Positions 9,595-18,606 of a stretch of 64,000 nucleotides of DNA are shown piece after piece (the stretch's first letter is position 1; each line of letters opens with the position of its first letter). This stretch comes from Shewanella putrefaciens (lineage in GTDB: Bacteria; Pseudomonadota; Gammaproteobacteria; Enterobacterales; Shewanellaceae): NCBI RefSeq assembly GCF_016406325.1, contig NZ_CP066370.1:3472001-3536000 (forward strand). Direction: 5' to 3'. A program made the position numbers and the translations under genes. Below the pieces are notes generated by a model. It was given only the letters and a program-made list of their open reading frames with translations, made no database searches and was not told where the DNA came from.

Positions 9595-9664
9595 TGCTAA
9601 CGTCTTAGTATTTATGAGCTGCGCGTTTACCTCGTTGGACCAGTGAAAACGCGCACAGTTAACT
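9595..9664 (-). repeat. Integron attC-like recombination site 3 (less regular)
   Basis: On the minus strand the site runs from AGTTAAC to GTTAGCA, with an internal stem TGTGCGCGTTT / AAACGCGCA. Its R' box GTTAGCA matches exactly the TGCTAAC box of site 2, which supports it. The spacing is asymmetric, with a long unpaired stretch before R', so it is a weaker attC candidate than sites 1 and 2. Confidence 0.6.
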
Positions 9665-10235
9665 ATATGTATGCAAAGAACTTATCAGCTTTCTGCCAAA
9701 TACACCATCTGGAAAGCGTGCATGCGCGTTTTCCAAACCTATCAACTAAAAGCCAGTCAATATAGTCTATTGATTTTATATAGTTTTATTTATTCCAGAT
9801 TGGATAAATGCGCACTGATTTTGTCTTCAAACCACCACAAAATATTTAAATTAAAATACGACTGTATACCCATACATTGTTAGGCAATTTACGGTAGGGT
9901 CAAACATTAGACAAAGATATGAGAATTTGTAGGGCAACTCATTCGTCCGTTTACGATTGACCAAAGGTGTTATAACGAGCTTTGGGCAAAAGCTGTTTAG
10001 GGCAGATTGTGAATTAAGGACTTAGCTAAGATTGGCATTGTTGCACCTGTGACCTTCTAAAACAGGATGTTTTAGTTGAGCCATCAGGGACGAGTTTATG
10101 GCGAGTCACTGGGGAAACAATGACAATTCATGCGACACAACTGACGAGACCGTTATCTTGAATGGTTAGCCGAGCTTTAGAATGTGACCTTTAAAGTGGC
10201 CACATTCAGATTCTCACGTGAATTGAAGCTTCAAC
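9665..10235. other. Right flank of the cassette island; no supported gene
   Basis: AT-rich DNA to about 9880 contains a possible attC half-site (GTTAGGC at 9879-9885, reading GCCTAACAA on the minus strand) but no partner box could be found. A hairpin GGAAAGCG / CGCGTTTTCC lies near 9711-9734, and CTAAAACA / TGTTTTAG near 10057-10075. A short frame at 9671-9883 has no recognisable protein character and is not called. Confidence 0.45.
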
Positions 10236-10439
10236 CTAATCCGGTTTAAACACGCCGATCACAGCGCCGGTGGCTTTTTCAGCAACCTTTTCATTGGTTT
10301 GCTGTTCACGGTAATCACACTCTGTGCATTCAACGGTTTCGATGCCGTTTTCTTTGTAGAGTAAAATGCTGTCTTTGGCGCTGCATTTTGGGCACTTAGC
10401 ACCGGCTACGAAACGCTTTTTGATTTTAGTGTTTGTCAT
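10236..10439 (-). CDS. yheV: YheV family zinc-ribbon protein
   Basis: This protein of 67 residues begins MTNTKIKKRFVAGAKCP. Two CxxC pairs (CPKC, CTEC) form a zinc ribbon, and the protein ends VIGVFKPD, as in E. coli YheV (ending VIGIFHPD). Its function is unknown. It lies divergently beside yheS, as in many gammaproteobacteria where yheV, yheS, yheT and yheU cluster. An upstream in-frame ATG at 10469 would add 10 residues with no family similarity, so the start at 10439 is preferred. Confidence 0.85.
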   Translation of the reverse strand: MTNTKIKKRFVAGAKCPKCSAKDSILLYKENGIETVECTECDYREQQTNEKVAEKATGAVIGVFKPD

Positions 10440-10692
10440 AATAGATAAAGGACCAGATAGCAGGGCCAAGGGACTCGGCCGAAGAAATTGGCGCTATTTT
10501 GCCACACTGATGATTGAATGCCAGTGTTACCTGAAAGTATGAGGCCTTAGGTCGATGTGATGCGATTCGCTAAAGATCATCCTGAAAAGTCGAATAATTG
10601 TCCGAGTTATCGGGTCAGGCTGTGGTTTGATACGGGGTTGTACGCTATTATCTGTGCCCTGACGAATTTACGTTCTAACCAAGTTGTAGTTA

Positions 10693-12603
10693 ATGATCAG
10701 CATCAACCAAGCGCAATTAATCCGTGGCAGCAAAACCCTGCTAGATGAGACCTCTCTCACGATTTATCCCGGCCATAAGGTCGGTTTAGTCGGTGCTAAC
10801 GGCACAGGCAAATCCTCACTGCTCGCATTAATTTTAGGTCACTTAAGCCTAGATAAAGGTGAATTTAGTCTGCCTTCTGGCTGGCAAATTGCCACTGTGG
10901 CCCAAGAAACTCCTGCGCTCGACGTCTCGGCACTGGAATATGTGATCGATGGCGATAGCGAATATCGTCAATTAGAAGCCCTATTACACAAGGCTCAAGA
11001 AGATAACGACGGCAATGCCATCGCACTCTTACACGGCAAAATCGACGCTATCGGTGGTTATGCGATTCATTCGCGTGCAGGCTCATTGTTAGCGGGTTTG
11101 GGCTTTAGTGAAGCCGAGCAAAGCAATCCGGTGAAAAGCTTTTCGGGCGGTTGGCGTATGCGCCTCAACTTAGCCCAAGCGCTACTGTGCCGCTCTGACT
11201 TATTGCTCCTCGACGAACCGACCAACCACTTAGACTTAGATACCATGTACTGGCTCGAAGGTTGGATTAAGTCCTATCAAGGTACGCTGATTTTAATCAG
11301 CCATGATAGGGACTTTATCGATGAAATCGTTGATGAAATCGTCCACGTTGAAAATCAAAAACTCAATTTCTACAAAGGCAATTACAGTGCCTTTGAGCGC
11401 ATTCGTGCCGAACGTATGTCGCAACAACAGGTCGCCTTCGAACGCCAACAAAAAGAACGTGCGCACATGCAGTCCTTCGTTGACCGTTTCCGTTACAAGG
11501 CAAGTAAAGCCAAACAAGCCCAGAGCCGCTTAAAGGCGCTAGAGCGCATGACTGAGTTGTTGCCGTCTCAAGCCGATAGCCCCTTTTATATGGAGTTTCG
11601 TGCTCCGGAAGCCCTACCCAATCCGCTGATTAAGATGGAGCAAGTCGCAATAGGCTATGGCGATAAGCCCATCCTGAGCAAGGTGCATTTAAACTTAGTG
11701 CCGGGTGCACGCATTGGTTTACTCGGCCGTAACGGCGCGGGTAAATCGACATTAATCAAGCTGTTATCGGGTCAATTATCGCCAACGACAGGTTTGTATG
11801 AACCTAATCCCGGCGTCAATATTGGCTACTTTGCCCAGCATCAAATCGAATTTTTGCGCCTCGATGATACACCGATGCAGCATTTAGTACGTCTTGCACC
11901 CAATGCCAGAGAGCAAGAGTTGCGTAACTTCTTAGGCGGTTTTGGCTTTAACGGCGATATGGCGCTTTCACCTGTACGCCCCTTTTCTGGCGGCGAGAAA
12001 GCCCGTTTGGTGTTGGCGCTATTAGTTTGGCAACGCCCTAACCTATTGCTGCTCGATGAACCCACCAACCATTTAGACTTAGAGATGCGCCACGCCCTAA
12101 CCATGGCATTGCAAACCTTTGAAGGCGCAATGGTTATCGTATCCCATGATAGGCATTTACTGCGGTTAACCTGTAGCGATTATTATCTGGTCGATCAAGG
12201 TGAAGTGCGCGCCTTCGACGGTGACCTAGACGATTACCATCAATGGCTGCTCGATGCGGCTAAAGCCAGTACCAATCAAACGAGCAATAGCGACGACACC
12301 AAACCAGCGGCTGATAAGAAGATACAAAAACGCCTTGAGGCCGAGATCCGCCAAAAGGTATCGCCGCTCAAGCGTAAGCAGACTAAGTTAGAAACCGATC
12401 AACAAAAGCTGAGCGAACGCCTCGCCGAGCTAGAACACTTGCTGGCCGATAGCGAATTATATGACCAAGATAACAAAGCCAAGCTAACCGCTGTATTAAC
12501 GGAGCGAACGAGCTTGACGCAAACCTTAGAAGACAGTGAAATGCAATGGCTAGAACTGCAAGAAGAAATTGATGCAATGGAACTCGAAGTGATAAACCAG
12601 TAG
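10693..12603 (+). CDS. yheS: ABC-F ATPase YheS
   Basis: This 636-residue soluble protein has two ATP-binding cassettes. The first carries GANGTGKSSL, FSGGWRMRL and LLLDEPTNHLD; the second carries GRNGAGKSTL, FSGGEKARL and LLLDEPTNHLD. An ABC-F linker of about 80 residues lies between them and a charged, coiled-coil C-terminal tail follows residue 540. There are no membrane segments. ABC-F proteins act on the ribosome, usually at the E site, and YheS is a housekeeping translation factor; drug resistance is not implied. The next gene begins 44 bp after the stop and is likely co-transcribed. Confidence 0.92.
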   Translation: MISINQAQLIRGSKTLLDETSLTIYPGHKVGLVGANGTGKSSLLALILGHLSLDKGEFSLPSGWQIATVAQETPALDVSALEYVIDGDSEYRQLEALLHKAQEDNDGNAIALLHGKIDAIGGYAIHSRAGSLLAGLGFSEAEQSNPVKSFSGGWRMRLNLAQALLCRSDLLLLDEPTNHLDLDTMYWLEGWIKSYQGTLILISHDRDFIDEIVDEIVHVENQKLNFYKGNYSAFERIRAERMSQQQVAFERQQKERAHMQSFVDRFRYKASKAKQAQSRLKALERMTELLPSQADSPFYMEFRAPEALPNPLIKMEQVAIGYGDKPILSKVHLNLVPGARIGLLGRNGAGKSTLIKLLSGQLSPTTGLYEPNPGVNIGYFAQHQIEFLRLDDTPMQHLVRLAPNAREQELRNFLGGFGFNGDMALSPVRPFSGGEKARLVLALLVWQRPNLLLLDEPTNHLDLEMRHALTMALQTFEGAMVIVSHDRHLLRLTCSDYYLVDQGEVRAFDGDLDDYHQWLLDAAKASTNQTSNSDDTKPAADKKIQKRLEAEIRQKVSPLKRKQTKLETDQQKLSERLAELEHLLADSELYDQDNKAKLTAVLTERTSLTQTLEDSEMQWLELQEEIDAMELEVINQ

Positions 12604-12647
12604 GGACTACAAACATGATCACCCCCCCCAATATACAAGGACAATGT

Positions 12648-13109
12648 ATGCAAAATCCATCCAGACTAGACGGCCAAATTTGGGATTGGTGTGATATGAG
12701 TTATGGGCACAATAAAGCACTGTGCCTCGAATTGCAGGATAGCTGCCAAGTGAATGTTAACCTGCTGCTACTGGCGCAATATTTAGATCTCACGCTTGAT
12801 GTTACAGGGCCAAGGCAATATAGCACTGAGCAATGGCAAACATTGACTGCCGCCGTAAAGGAATGGGATGAGAAGTTTCTTTCTCCCTATCGCCGTTTAC
12901 GTCGCCTTGCCAAAGCAAGTCTGAATAAAGATGAATATCAGCAAATGCTTGATGTTGAGTTGATGATGGAGCGTAAGGCACAGCGCACCATCACTTGTGC
13001 TCTGAGAAGGCTTAATCCATTAGGATTAAAGACTAACCTAGTGAGCTACCTAAGTTTATTCGGGCTAGGCGAAGCCGATGTAAAACAGTTAGCGCTACTC
13101 ACACCTTAA
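12648..13109 (+). CDS. TIGR02444 family protein
   Basis: This conserved hypothetical protein of 153 residues belongs to the small helical family often found next to yheS. Recognisable stretches are the N-terminal IWDWCDMSYG and the central YRRLRRLAK. Function is unknown. The ATG at 12648 is preferred over the ATG at 12615 because AAGGA lies just upstream of it and family members start at the equivalent of MQNPSRLDGQIW. Confidence 0.75.
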   Translation: MQNPSRLDGQIWDWCDMSYGHNKALCLELQDSCQVNVNLLLLAQYLDLTLDVTGPRQYSTEQWQTLTAAVKEWDEKFLSPYRRLRRLAKASLNKDEYQQMLDVELMMERKAQRTITCALRRLNPLGLKTNLVSYLSLFGLGEADVKQLALLTP

Positions 13110-13146
13110 ATTTATACGCCTAGATAAAGCCATTACCTCACAGAGC

Positions 13147-13557
13147 TTAGGCGCTTCGACCTTGGGGATACCTTTTACAGTTATCCTCAATAGTCAACCA
13201 ACTGACCTGACTCTCAGTATAAATATGGTAATGTGGCCTGATGCGATTAGGATCATCTAAGCTCGCTATTGTTAAGGTGACATAATCAGGGTATTGGGTA
13301 TGCCGATAGGTCAGCGAGCAACCACATTCCTTACAAAAACCGCGCCTAACAAACTCAGATGATGCAAATTCAGTCACCACACCATTAAGCCAAGTGACTT
13401 GAGCAAACTTAAAATCCATCCAAGCGCCAAACACTGAACCCGTACTCTTTTGACACATACGGCAGTGGCAATAATCCGCATCAAAGGGTTCACCATCGAG
13501 CCGATAACGAATCGCCCCACACAGGCAACCACCTTCTAAAAGGAATTCTTCAGTCAT
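13147..13557 (-). CDS. GFA/CENP-V family zinc-binding protein
   Basis: This 136-residue protein starts GGCLCGAIRY, continues with YCHCRMCQKSTGS and has a further Cys pair in FCKECGCSL. These are the zinc-binding cysteines of the glutathione-dependent formaldehyde-activating (GFA) fold. Most single-domain members have no proven activity. It follows the GMC oxidoreductase gene by one base, so it is probably the last gene of that operon; a role in handling an aldehyde product is speculation. Confidence 0.82.
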   Translation of the reverse strand: MTEEFLLEGGCLCGAIRYRLDGEPFDADYCHCRMCQKSTGSVFGAWMDFKFAQVTWLNGVVTEFASSEFVRRGFCKECGCSLTYRHTQYPDYVTLTIASLDDPNRIRPHYHIYTESQVSWLTIEDNCKRYPQGRSA

Positions 13558-13558
13558 A

Positions 13559-15226
13559 CTAAACCTTGTCCCCTACACTGAGTTTTGCCGCGAGTCTCTC
13601 TGCTAGTTTGCTCGCATTACGTGCCGTAATGCCATAAATCGACAATTGTGGATTAGCACCTAGGCTCGTCGGAAAGATAGAACCATCCATTACCGACAAG
13701 TTTTCTAAATAATGTGACTGTCCATCACTGTCAACCATCGCAAGTTTTTTATCTTCACCCAAAGGACATCCTCCCATCACATGGGCCGATGCCACCACAG
13801 TGCGCAGTGGCGCGAGCGACATCTGGGCAATGCTTTCTTTGGCCTCTTTCCATGAAGACAAATAGGGCATGCCATCGCTAATCGGTAACACTCTTAACGC
13901 GCCCGCAGAGAATTGTAACTCGGCCATACTGGCAAAGGCGCGTCTCGCCGCACGCCAAAAAATATCGGTCAGAGGATAATCTAAGGCAAAACCTGTTGAT
14001 GTTAAATGCACTTGCCCCCCCTGACTCTCGGGGTGATAACCATCACGCACAAGGGCGATAGTCACCTGTAATTGATTAAATTGTGACATTAGCTCAGCGT
14101 GGCTCATGCCATAACCTAAGGTTTTAGAGGCAATGAGTATGGGATGTACAGGCGGTACTTCGAGCTTATAACCCAGCTCCCCCTCTGCACCATTTTTCCA
14201 AACAAACTCATCGGAATAAATGGATTGCGGTGCACCACTGTGAGCATTAATCGCATCGGCAAACACGCCACCAGAGAGCAAAGTTGGATGTAAAAAGGTG
14301 CGTTTACCCAAAAGCTTGTGGGGATCGGGCACTTGAGAACGCATTAAAAGCGCTGGAGTATGAATGGCGCCAGCACTCAAGATGTAATGTTTGGCCTTAA
14401 ATAACAACTCAATGGCGGTTGGCCTTAAGTTCACATCAAGTGCCTGTGCCTTTAATGCAAAAACATGACCGTTATGATGCTCAATGTTCACCACTTTTGC
14501 GCGACTTACCAACTGTGCACCTTTATCTAGCGCCGCGGGAATGGTGGTCACTAACATAGATTGCTTGGCATTCACTGGGCAACCCATACCGCAATAACCG
14601 GCATTCCAGCAACCCGCTACATTACGCTTAATCACAGTGTAATCCCAACCAAGATTAATGCAGCCTTGCTTTAACGCTGCATTATTGCGATTAGGTTCAT
14701 AATTCCATTGGTGGATATTTAGGCGCTGCTCCATTTGCTCAAACCAAGGGGCTAAGCTTTCTGATGTTAATCCAGCGACGGACTTATTTTGCTCCCAAAA
14801 GGCTAACGTCTCAGCCGGAGTACGAATCGAGGTCGTCCAATTTACCGTTGTCGAACCGCCAACGGCGCGGCCTTGGAAGATACCAATCGCTTTGTCGGCG
14901 GTTTTCATGGCGGCCGCTTGTTGATATAAATTCGGGTAAGCGACGCGCTCTTCCATATCAAAATCACTGGAAGATTTAAGCGGCCCCGCTTCAACCATGA
15001 TGACACTCAGTCCTGCTTGGGTAAGAATTTCAGCCGCGACACCGCCCCCTGCACCCGTGCCAACAATAATCACATCGGCTTCAAATTGCTGGTTTGCCTG
15101 CAATAGGCTCGCATCTATATGCTGCCAACCTGAATTTAAACCATTCACTATGGGATCGATGATTGCCAACTTGAGCGCTCCAGTGCTACGGGTAACATTT
15201 TGATTATTTGCGTTTAATGCCAACAT
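13559..15226 (-). CDS. GMC family FAD-dependent oxidoreductase
   Basis: This 555-residue flavoprotein has a dinucleotide-binding motif GTGAGGGVAAE near residue 56, the GMC signature region GRAVGGSTTVNW, and a C-terminal SLGANPQLSIYGITARNASKLAERL segment that completes the FAD and active sites. The region CGMGCPVNAKQSM is typical of the branch related to alcohol, cholesterol and gluconate dehydrogenases. The substrate cannot be told from sequence. No signal peptide is seen. The upstream gene encodes a small exported partner, which suggests a heterodimer in which the flavoprotein would be carried out with it; that is inference. Confidence 0.85.
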   Translation of the reverse strand: MLALNANNQNVTRSTGALKLAIIDPIVNGLNSGWQHIDASLLQANQQFEADVIIVGTGAGGGVAAEILTQAGLSVIMVEAGPLKSSSDFDMEERVAYPNLYQQAAAMKTADKAIGIFQGRAVGGSTTVNWTTSIRTPAETLAFWEQNKSVAGLTSESLAPWFEQMEQRLNIHQWNYEPNRNNAALKQGCINLGWDYTVIKRNVAGCWNAGYCGMGCPVNAKQSMLVTTIPAALDKGAQLVSRAKVVNIEHHNGHVFALKAQALDVNLRPTAIELLFKAKHYILSAGAIHTPALLMRSQVPDPHKLLGKRTFLHPTLLSGGVFADAINAHSGAPQSIYSDEFVWKNGAEGELGYKLEVPPVHPILIASKTLGYGMSHAELMSQFNQLQVTIALVRDGYHPESQGGQVHLTSTGFALDYPLTDIFWRAARRAFASMAELQFSAGALRVLPISDGMPYLSSWKEAKESIAQMSLAPLRTVVASAHVMGGCPLGEDKKLAMVDSDGQSHYLENLSVMDGSIFPTSLGANPQLSIYGITARNASKLAERLAAKLSVGDKV

Positions 15227-15237
15227 TAACAGAATCG

Positions 15238-15744
15238 TTATTTGAATAACTCAGGCTTGGCATAATGCAGACGACTCCAATGCTCAGGGCAGGCGTAGTA
15301 ACTGGCCATCACTAATTCCCGTAGTCCTAAATAAGCCGTCTGTAGTAAGGAAAAATAGCTATGGCGCCAACTTTCTAGCATTTCTGTTAATTCAGCAGGA
15401 GAACGCATTAATAGTGGCGTCATGCTAGAGGTTAATAGCAGTAGCCCAAGCCGATTCTCGAGCATATCGAGTAATTCAAACAACTCAATTTGCTGCTCGG
15501 CTGGCAACACAGCAATCGACTGTTTTATAGCGTCTAAGGTTCTATTTTGAGCCACTAACTTGTGAGTCGTCACATCGGGGAGCGCCCCATCGAGCATCAC
15601 AGGTAAGAGTACACTAAATAGCAAACGATAATCCTTACCTTCACTATCATCGGGTAAACTGAGTTCAGGGGAATAGAGATTAACCCCTAAGGCTAGCACT
15701 GCAGTACCTGCAAATGCGCCCAGTAAAAAGGTTCTTCGTTTCAT
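15238..15744 (-). CDS. Small exported subunit, gluconate-2-dehydrogenase subunit 3-like, with Tat-type signal
   Basis: The protein of 168 residues begins MKRRTFLLGAFAGTAVLALG: an RR-x-F-L motif followed by a hydrophobic stretch, consistent with twin-arginine export. The rest is helical and lacks cofactor motifs. Position (12 bp upstream of the GMC gene, same strand), length and signal match the small subunit that accompanies GMC dehydrogenases such as gluconate 2-dehydrogenase. No cytochrome subunit gene lies nearby, so the electron acceptor is unknown. A good ribosome binding site (GGAGATAG) precedes the ATG. Confidence 0.68.
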   Translation of the reverse strand: MKRRTFLLGAFAGTAVLALGVNLYSPELSLPDDSEGKDYRLLFSVLLPVMLDGALPDVTTHKLVAQNRTLDAIKQSIAVLPAEQQIELFELLDMLENRLGLLLLTSSMTPLLMRSPAELTEMLESWRHSYFSLLQTAYLGLRELVMASYYACPEHWSRLHYAKPELFK

Positions 15745-15853
15745 CGCTATCTCCTGAATATCAGCATAAAAAACAATTGTGTTACACTAAGCGCGAATTC
15801 AAATTAAACATACGTTTTAATTTTCAGCAATAGCGGTGCCTAGATAAACTCTT

Positions 15854-16882
15854 ATGCCAAATTCTTTTATGCCACCTTGGTGGGCCAAGAGTCCACATAT
15901 ACAAACGATTTTGCCCGTATTGACGAAAGTCGCCAAACCGGCACTGACAAGGCAGCGCCTCGAATTGCCCGATGGTGACTTTATCGATTTAGATTGGCAG
16001 GATGTCCCGCAGCAGGGTAAACCAATAGTCGTGATCATCCATGGATTAGAGGGCAGCGCGGCATCCCATTATGCGAGGCGCATACTGCTGAGCTGTAAAG
16101 AACAGCAACTTTCAGCCGTTGTGCATCATCACAGAAGTTGCTCGGGCGAAGCCAATCGTCTCGCTCGCAGTTACCACAGTGGTGACACAGACGATCTGCA
16201 GTTTAGCCTATCAACACTACAACAAACGTATCCGCAATCCCCGTTATTAGCTGTAGGTTACAGTTTAGGTGGAAATGTACTCACTAAGTACCAAGGCGAA
16301 TATCAAGATAGCAGCTTATTAACTCGGGCCGTGGTTGTCTCAGCCCCCTTGCAATTATCAGCTTGTGCCAAACGACTCGAACATGGCTTCTCTAAGGTTT
16401 ATCAAAGCTACCTTATCAAGCAATTACAAAAAAAAATAAACCAAAAACTCGCCGATCCTGATTTGGCAAACACTCTGCCATTAAGCCGATGGCAAGTCGA
16501 GCAGCTTAATACTTTTTATGACTTCGACGATAAAGTCACGGCACCACTCCACGGTTTTAATGGCGTTGATGATTATTATATTCGCGCTAGCGGCCTGCCC
16601 TTTGTTAACCGCATTACTAAACCCACACTGATCATACATGCCAAGGATGATCCCTTTATGACGGACGATGTGATCCCACATCCAAGCCAAATATCTGAGC
16701 ATGTCGAATACGAATTACATTCCTATGGAGGCCATGTTGGTTTTATCGAAGGCGGTACACCATGGAAACCACGCTTCTATCTTGAACGTCGTATTTTAGC
16801 TTTCTTACGTGGCAACACCCTATTCGACGAACGCTTGTCTGATAACATTGAACAAGGAAAAAACCATGCTCATCCCCTATGA
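15854..16882 (+). CDS. yheT: Alpha/beta hydrolase YheT
   Basis: This 342-residue hydrolase of the YheT/ABHD1 family has an oxyanion-side motif VIIHGLEGSAAS, the nucleophile elbow GYSLGGN (Ser near residue 141), an acidic residue in IIHAKDDPFM, and the catalytic His in YGGHVGFIEG. Substrate is not established, though relatives are esterases. Its last 17 bases overlap yheU, so the two are translationally coupled. It diverges from the GMC cluster. Confidence 0.9.
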   Translation: MPNSFMPPWWAKSPHIQTILPVLTKVAKPALTRQRLELPDGDFIDLDWQDVPQQGKPIVVIIHGLEGSAASHYARRILLSCKEQQLSAVVHHHRSCSGEANRLARSYHSGDTDDLQFSLSTLQQTYPQSPLLAVGYSLGGNVLTKYQGEYQDSSLLTRAVVVSAPLQLSACAKRLEHGFSKVYQSYLIKQLQKKINQKLADPDLANTLPLSRWQVEQLNTFYDFDDKVTAPLHGFNGVDDYYIRASGLPFVNRITKPTLIIHAKDDPFMTDDVIPHPSQISEHVEYELHSYGGHVGFIEGGTPWKPRFYLERRILAFLRGNTLFDERLSDNIEQGKNHAHPL

Positions 16883-17111
16883 TGTGCTTTTACAGCTACC
16901 AAAGGAAACACTGGCAAATCTTGTCCGCGAATACCTATTTGGTCAAGTAGAAGATGGCAGTTTTGCGAGCCTAGATGAACAGGAAATGTCCTTGGCCATA
17001 GCCCAGTGCCAACAAGCGCTTAAGCAAGGAAAGCTGCTCTTAGAATATAGCGAAGATGACGAGTCTTTCGCGATACGACCTGCGGATCAAATAGCAAAAC
17101 GGCAAGATTGA
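16866..17111 (+). CDS. yheU: YheU family protein
   Basis: The protein of 81 residues starts MLIPYDVLLQLPKETLANLVREY, the conserved YheU beginning, and is acidic. The ATG at 16866 follows AACAAGGAAAA and lies inside the end of yheT. A longer frame from 16809 would have no matching ribosome binding site. Function unknown. Confidence 0.88.
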   Translation: MLIPYDVLLQLPKETLANLVREYLFGQVEDGSFASLDEQEMSLAIAQCQQALKQGKLLLEYSEDDESFAIRPADQIAKRQD

Positions 17112-17201
17112 CCAGCCCTACCCCTGTACCGTATAAATAGAACTCGCGGTTTTATCGCTTACCCATAAGCGGCTCTTTTGGTTCCTAGCTAGGTAGAAAA
17201 A

Positions 17202-18089
17202 ATGTCAGCAAAACATCCCATTATTGCAGTTACAGGCTCTTCAGGCGCAGGAACCACTACGACAACCACGGCCTTTAGCCATATTTTTCGCCAACTTGGG
17301 ATCAACGCAGCTTTCGTAGAGGGGGATAGTTTCCACCATTTTACCCGCGCCGAAATGGAAGTGATGATCCGTAAGTCCCAAGCAGAAAACCGTAATCTTA
17401 GTTATTTTGGCCCAGAAGCCAATAACTTTGCTCGCTTAGAGCAATGCTTCAGCGACTACAGTGCAACAGGGCAAGGGGAAACTCGCAGTTATCTACACAC
17501 CTTTGATGAGGCTGTCCCCTTTAATCAAATGCCCGGCACTTTTACCCAATGGCGGCCACTACCTGAAAATACCGATATGCTTTATTACGAAGGGTTACAC
17601 GGTGGTGTCGTCACGCCAGAAGCCAATGTCGCCCAACATGTCGATTTGCTTATCGGCATGGTACCCATTGTCAACTTAGAATGGATCCAAAAGATAATCC
17701 GAGATACTTCAGAGCGCGGTCATAGTCGTGAAAAAGTCATGGGCTCGATTGTGCGCAGTATGGACGATTATATTAAGCATATGACACCGCAGTTCTCTCG
17801 CACCCACATTAATTTTCAGCGAGTACCCACGGTTGATACCTCTAACCCATTCAGCGCCAAAGACATTCCAAGTTTGGATGAGAGCTTTGTGGTGATCCGC
17901 TTCCGCGGTATTAATAATGTCGATTTCCCTTATTACCTGAGCATGATCCAAGGCGCGTTTATGTCACGGGTTAATACCTTAGTCGTGCCCGGCGGTAAAA
18001 TGTCCTTAGCGATGGAGCTTATTCTTACGCCCTTAATTAAAGACTTAATGGAAAAACGCCAACAACTTAATAGTCCTGAAACGAACTAA
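17202..18089 (+). CDS. prkB: Phosphoribulokinase-like protein PrkB
   Basis: This 295-residue P-loop kinase has Walker A GSSGAGTTTTT near residue 12 and the typical EGDSFHHFTR region. It is related to phosphoribulokinase, but no RuBisCO or other Calvin-cycle gene is visible and the natural substrate in gammaproteobacteria is unknown. It follows yheU by 90 bp, an arrangement conserved with E. coli yheT-yheU-prkB. Confidence 0.87.
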   Translation: MSAKHPIIAVTGSSGAGTTTTTTAFSHIFRQLGINAAFVEGDSFHHFTRAEMEVMIRKSQAENRNLSYFGPEANNFARLEQCFSDYSATGQGETRSYLHTFDEAVPFNQMPGTFTQWRPLPENTDMLYYEGLHGGVVTPEANVAQHVDLLIGMVPIVNLEWIQKIIRDTSERGHSREKVMGSIVRSMDDYIKHMTPQFSRTHINFQRVPTVDTSNPFSAKDIPSLDESFVVIRFRGINNVDFPYYLSMIQGAFMSRVNTLVVPGGKMSLAMELILTPLIKDLMEKRQQLNSPETN

Positions 18090-18222
18090 AACCTTACCGA
18101 TTCTCAAGTGAGTTTGACCAAAGGTTAAGGAAATAAAGTCTTTTTTTGCAATGGATTAAGTTTTATTTAAGCCATTAACGCTAACCTTGCTCGCATCGGG
18201 ATTTCAGGCGAAAGAACGATAG

Positions 18223-18480
18223 TTGGCATACTCTTGGGAGTTAATTCCCCCATCTTGATCTGTTGATTCCCTTGAGTATGTCAGCAACCTCTCTGAACAG
18301 TTAATTCCGCCTACATGCTTGATCTGTTGATTCCCTTGAGTATGTCAGCAACCTCTCTGAACAGTTAATTCCGCCTACATGCTTGATCTGTTGATTCCTT
18401 GAGTATGTCAGCAACCTCTCTTTAAGACTTGCAAGTTAATTCCGCCTCTATGCTCGATCCTTGAGAATGCCAAGAGAGGT
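18223..18480. repeat. Tandem repeat, 64-bp unit, about three copies plus partial ends
   Basis: Copies start at 18254, 18318 and 18382. The unit begins CTTGATCTGTTGATTCCCTT and ends TTCCGCCTACATG. Copies 1 and 2 are nearly identical; copy 3 diverges after its first 40 bp; degraded part-copies flank the array on both sides. There is no gene here, and no spacer between units. Confidence 0.9.
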
Positions 18481-18488
18481 TCTCGGAA

Positions 18489-18606
18489 AACAGAACGTTC
18501 GTAAACTCACTCACAGAACGCTGCGCTCACCGTAAGGGCAAAGCCCGTTCGGTAAACCGTGAGTCACGAAGTGACGCTCTGTAACGGCAAGGCCGAAGGC
18601 CGTTCT
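18489..18606. repeat. Nested-hairpin intergenic element (MITE/REP-like)
   Basis: The terminal inverted motif AGAACG...CGTTCT encloses several smaller palindromes (GTCACgaaGTGAC, GGCCgaaGGCC, CTCAC...GTGAG). The composition and layered hairpins are typical of mobile non-autonomous intergenic elements. Its right part overlaps the last codons of the GNAT gene. Confidence 0.6.

Noticed and set aside
5693..9664. Plus-strand orientation of the attC sites
   Set aside because: The core boxes are palindromic, so both are possible, but the flanks (CTAACAA at R'', GGCGTTA or GAGCGTTAG at R') and the gene-to-attC distances fit the minus strand.
9671..9883. Open frame of 70 codons on the plus strand inside the cassette island
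   Set aside because: AT-driven composition, no recognisable motif or ribosome binding site; its stop lies in the possible attC half-site.
17202..18089. Calvin-cycle phosphoribulokinase
   Set aside because: It belongs to the PrkB branch common in non-autotrophic gammaproteobacteria; no RuBisCO gene is visible.
18223..18480. CRISPR array
   Set aside because: Copies are directly joined with no unique spacers, the unit is too long, and no cas gene is present.
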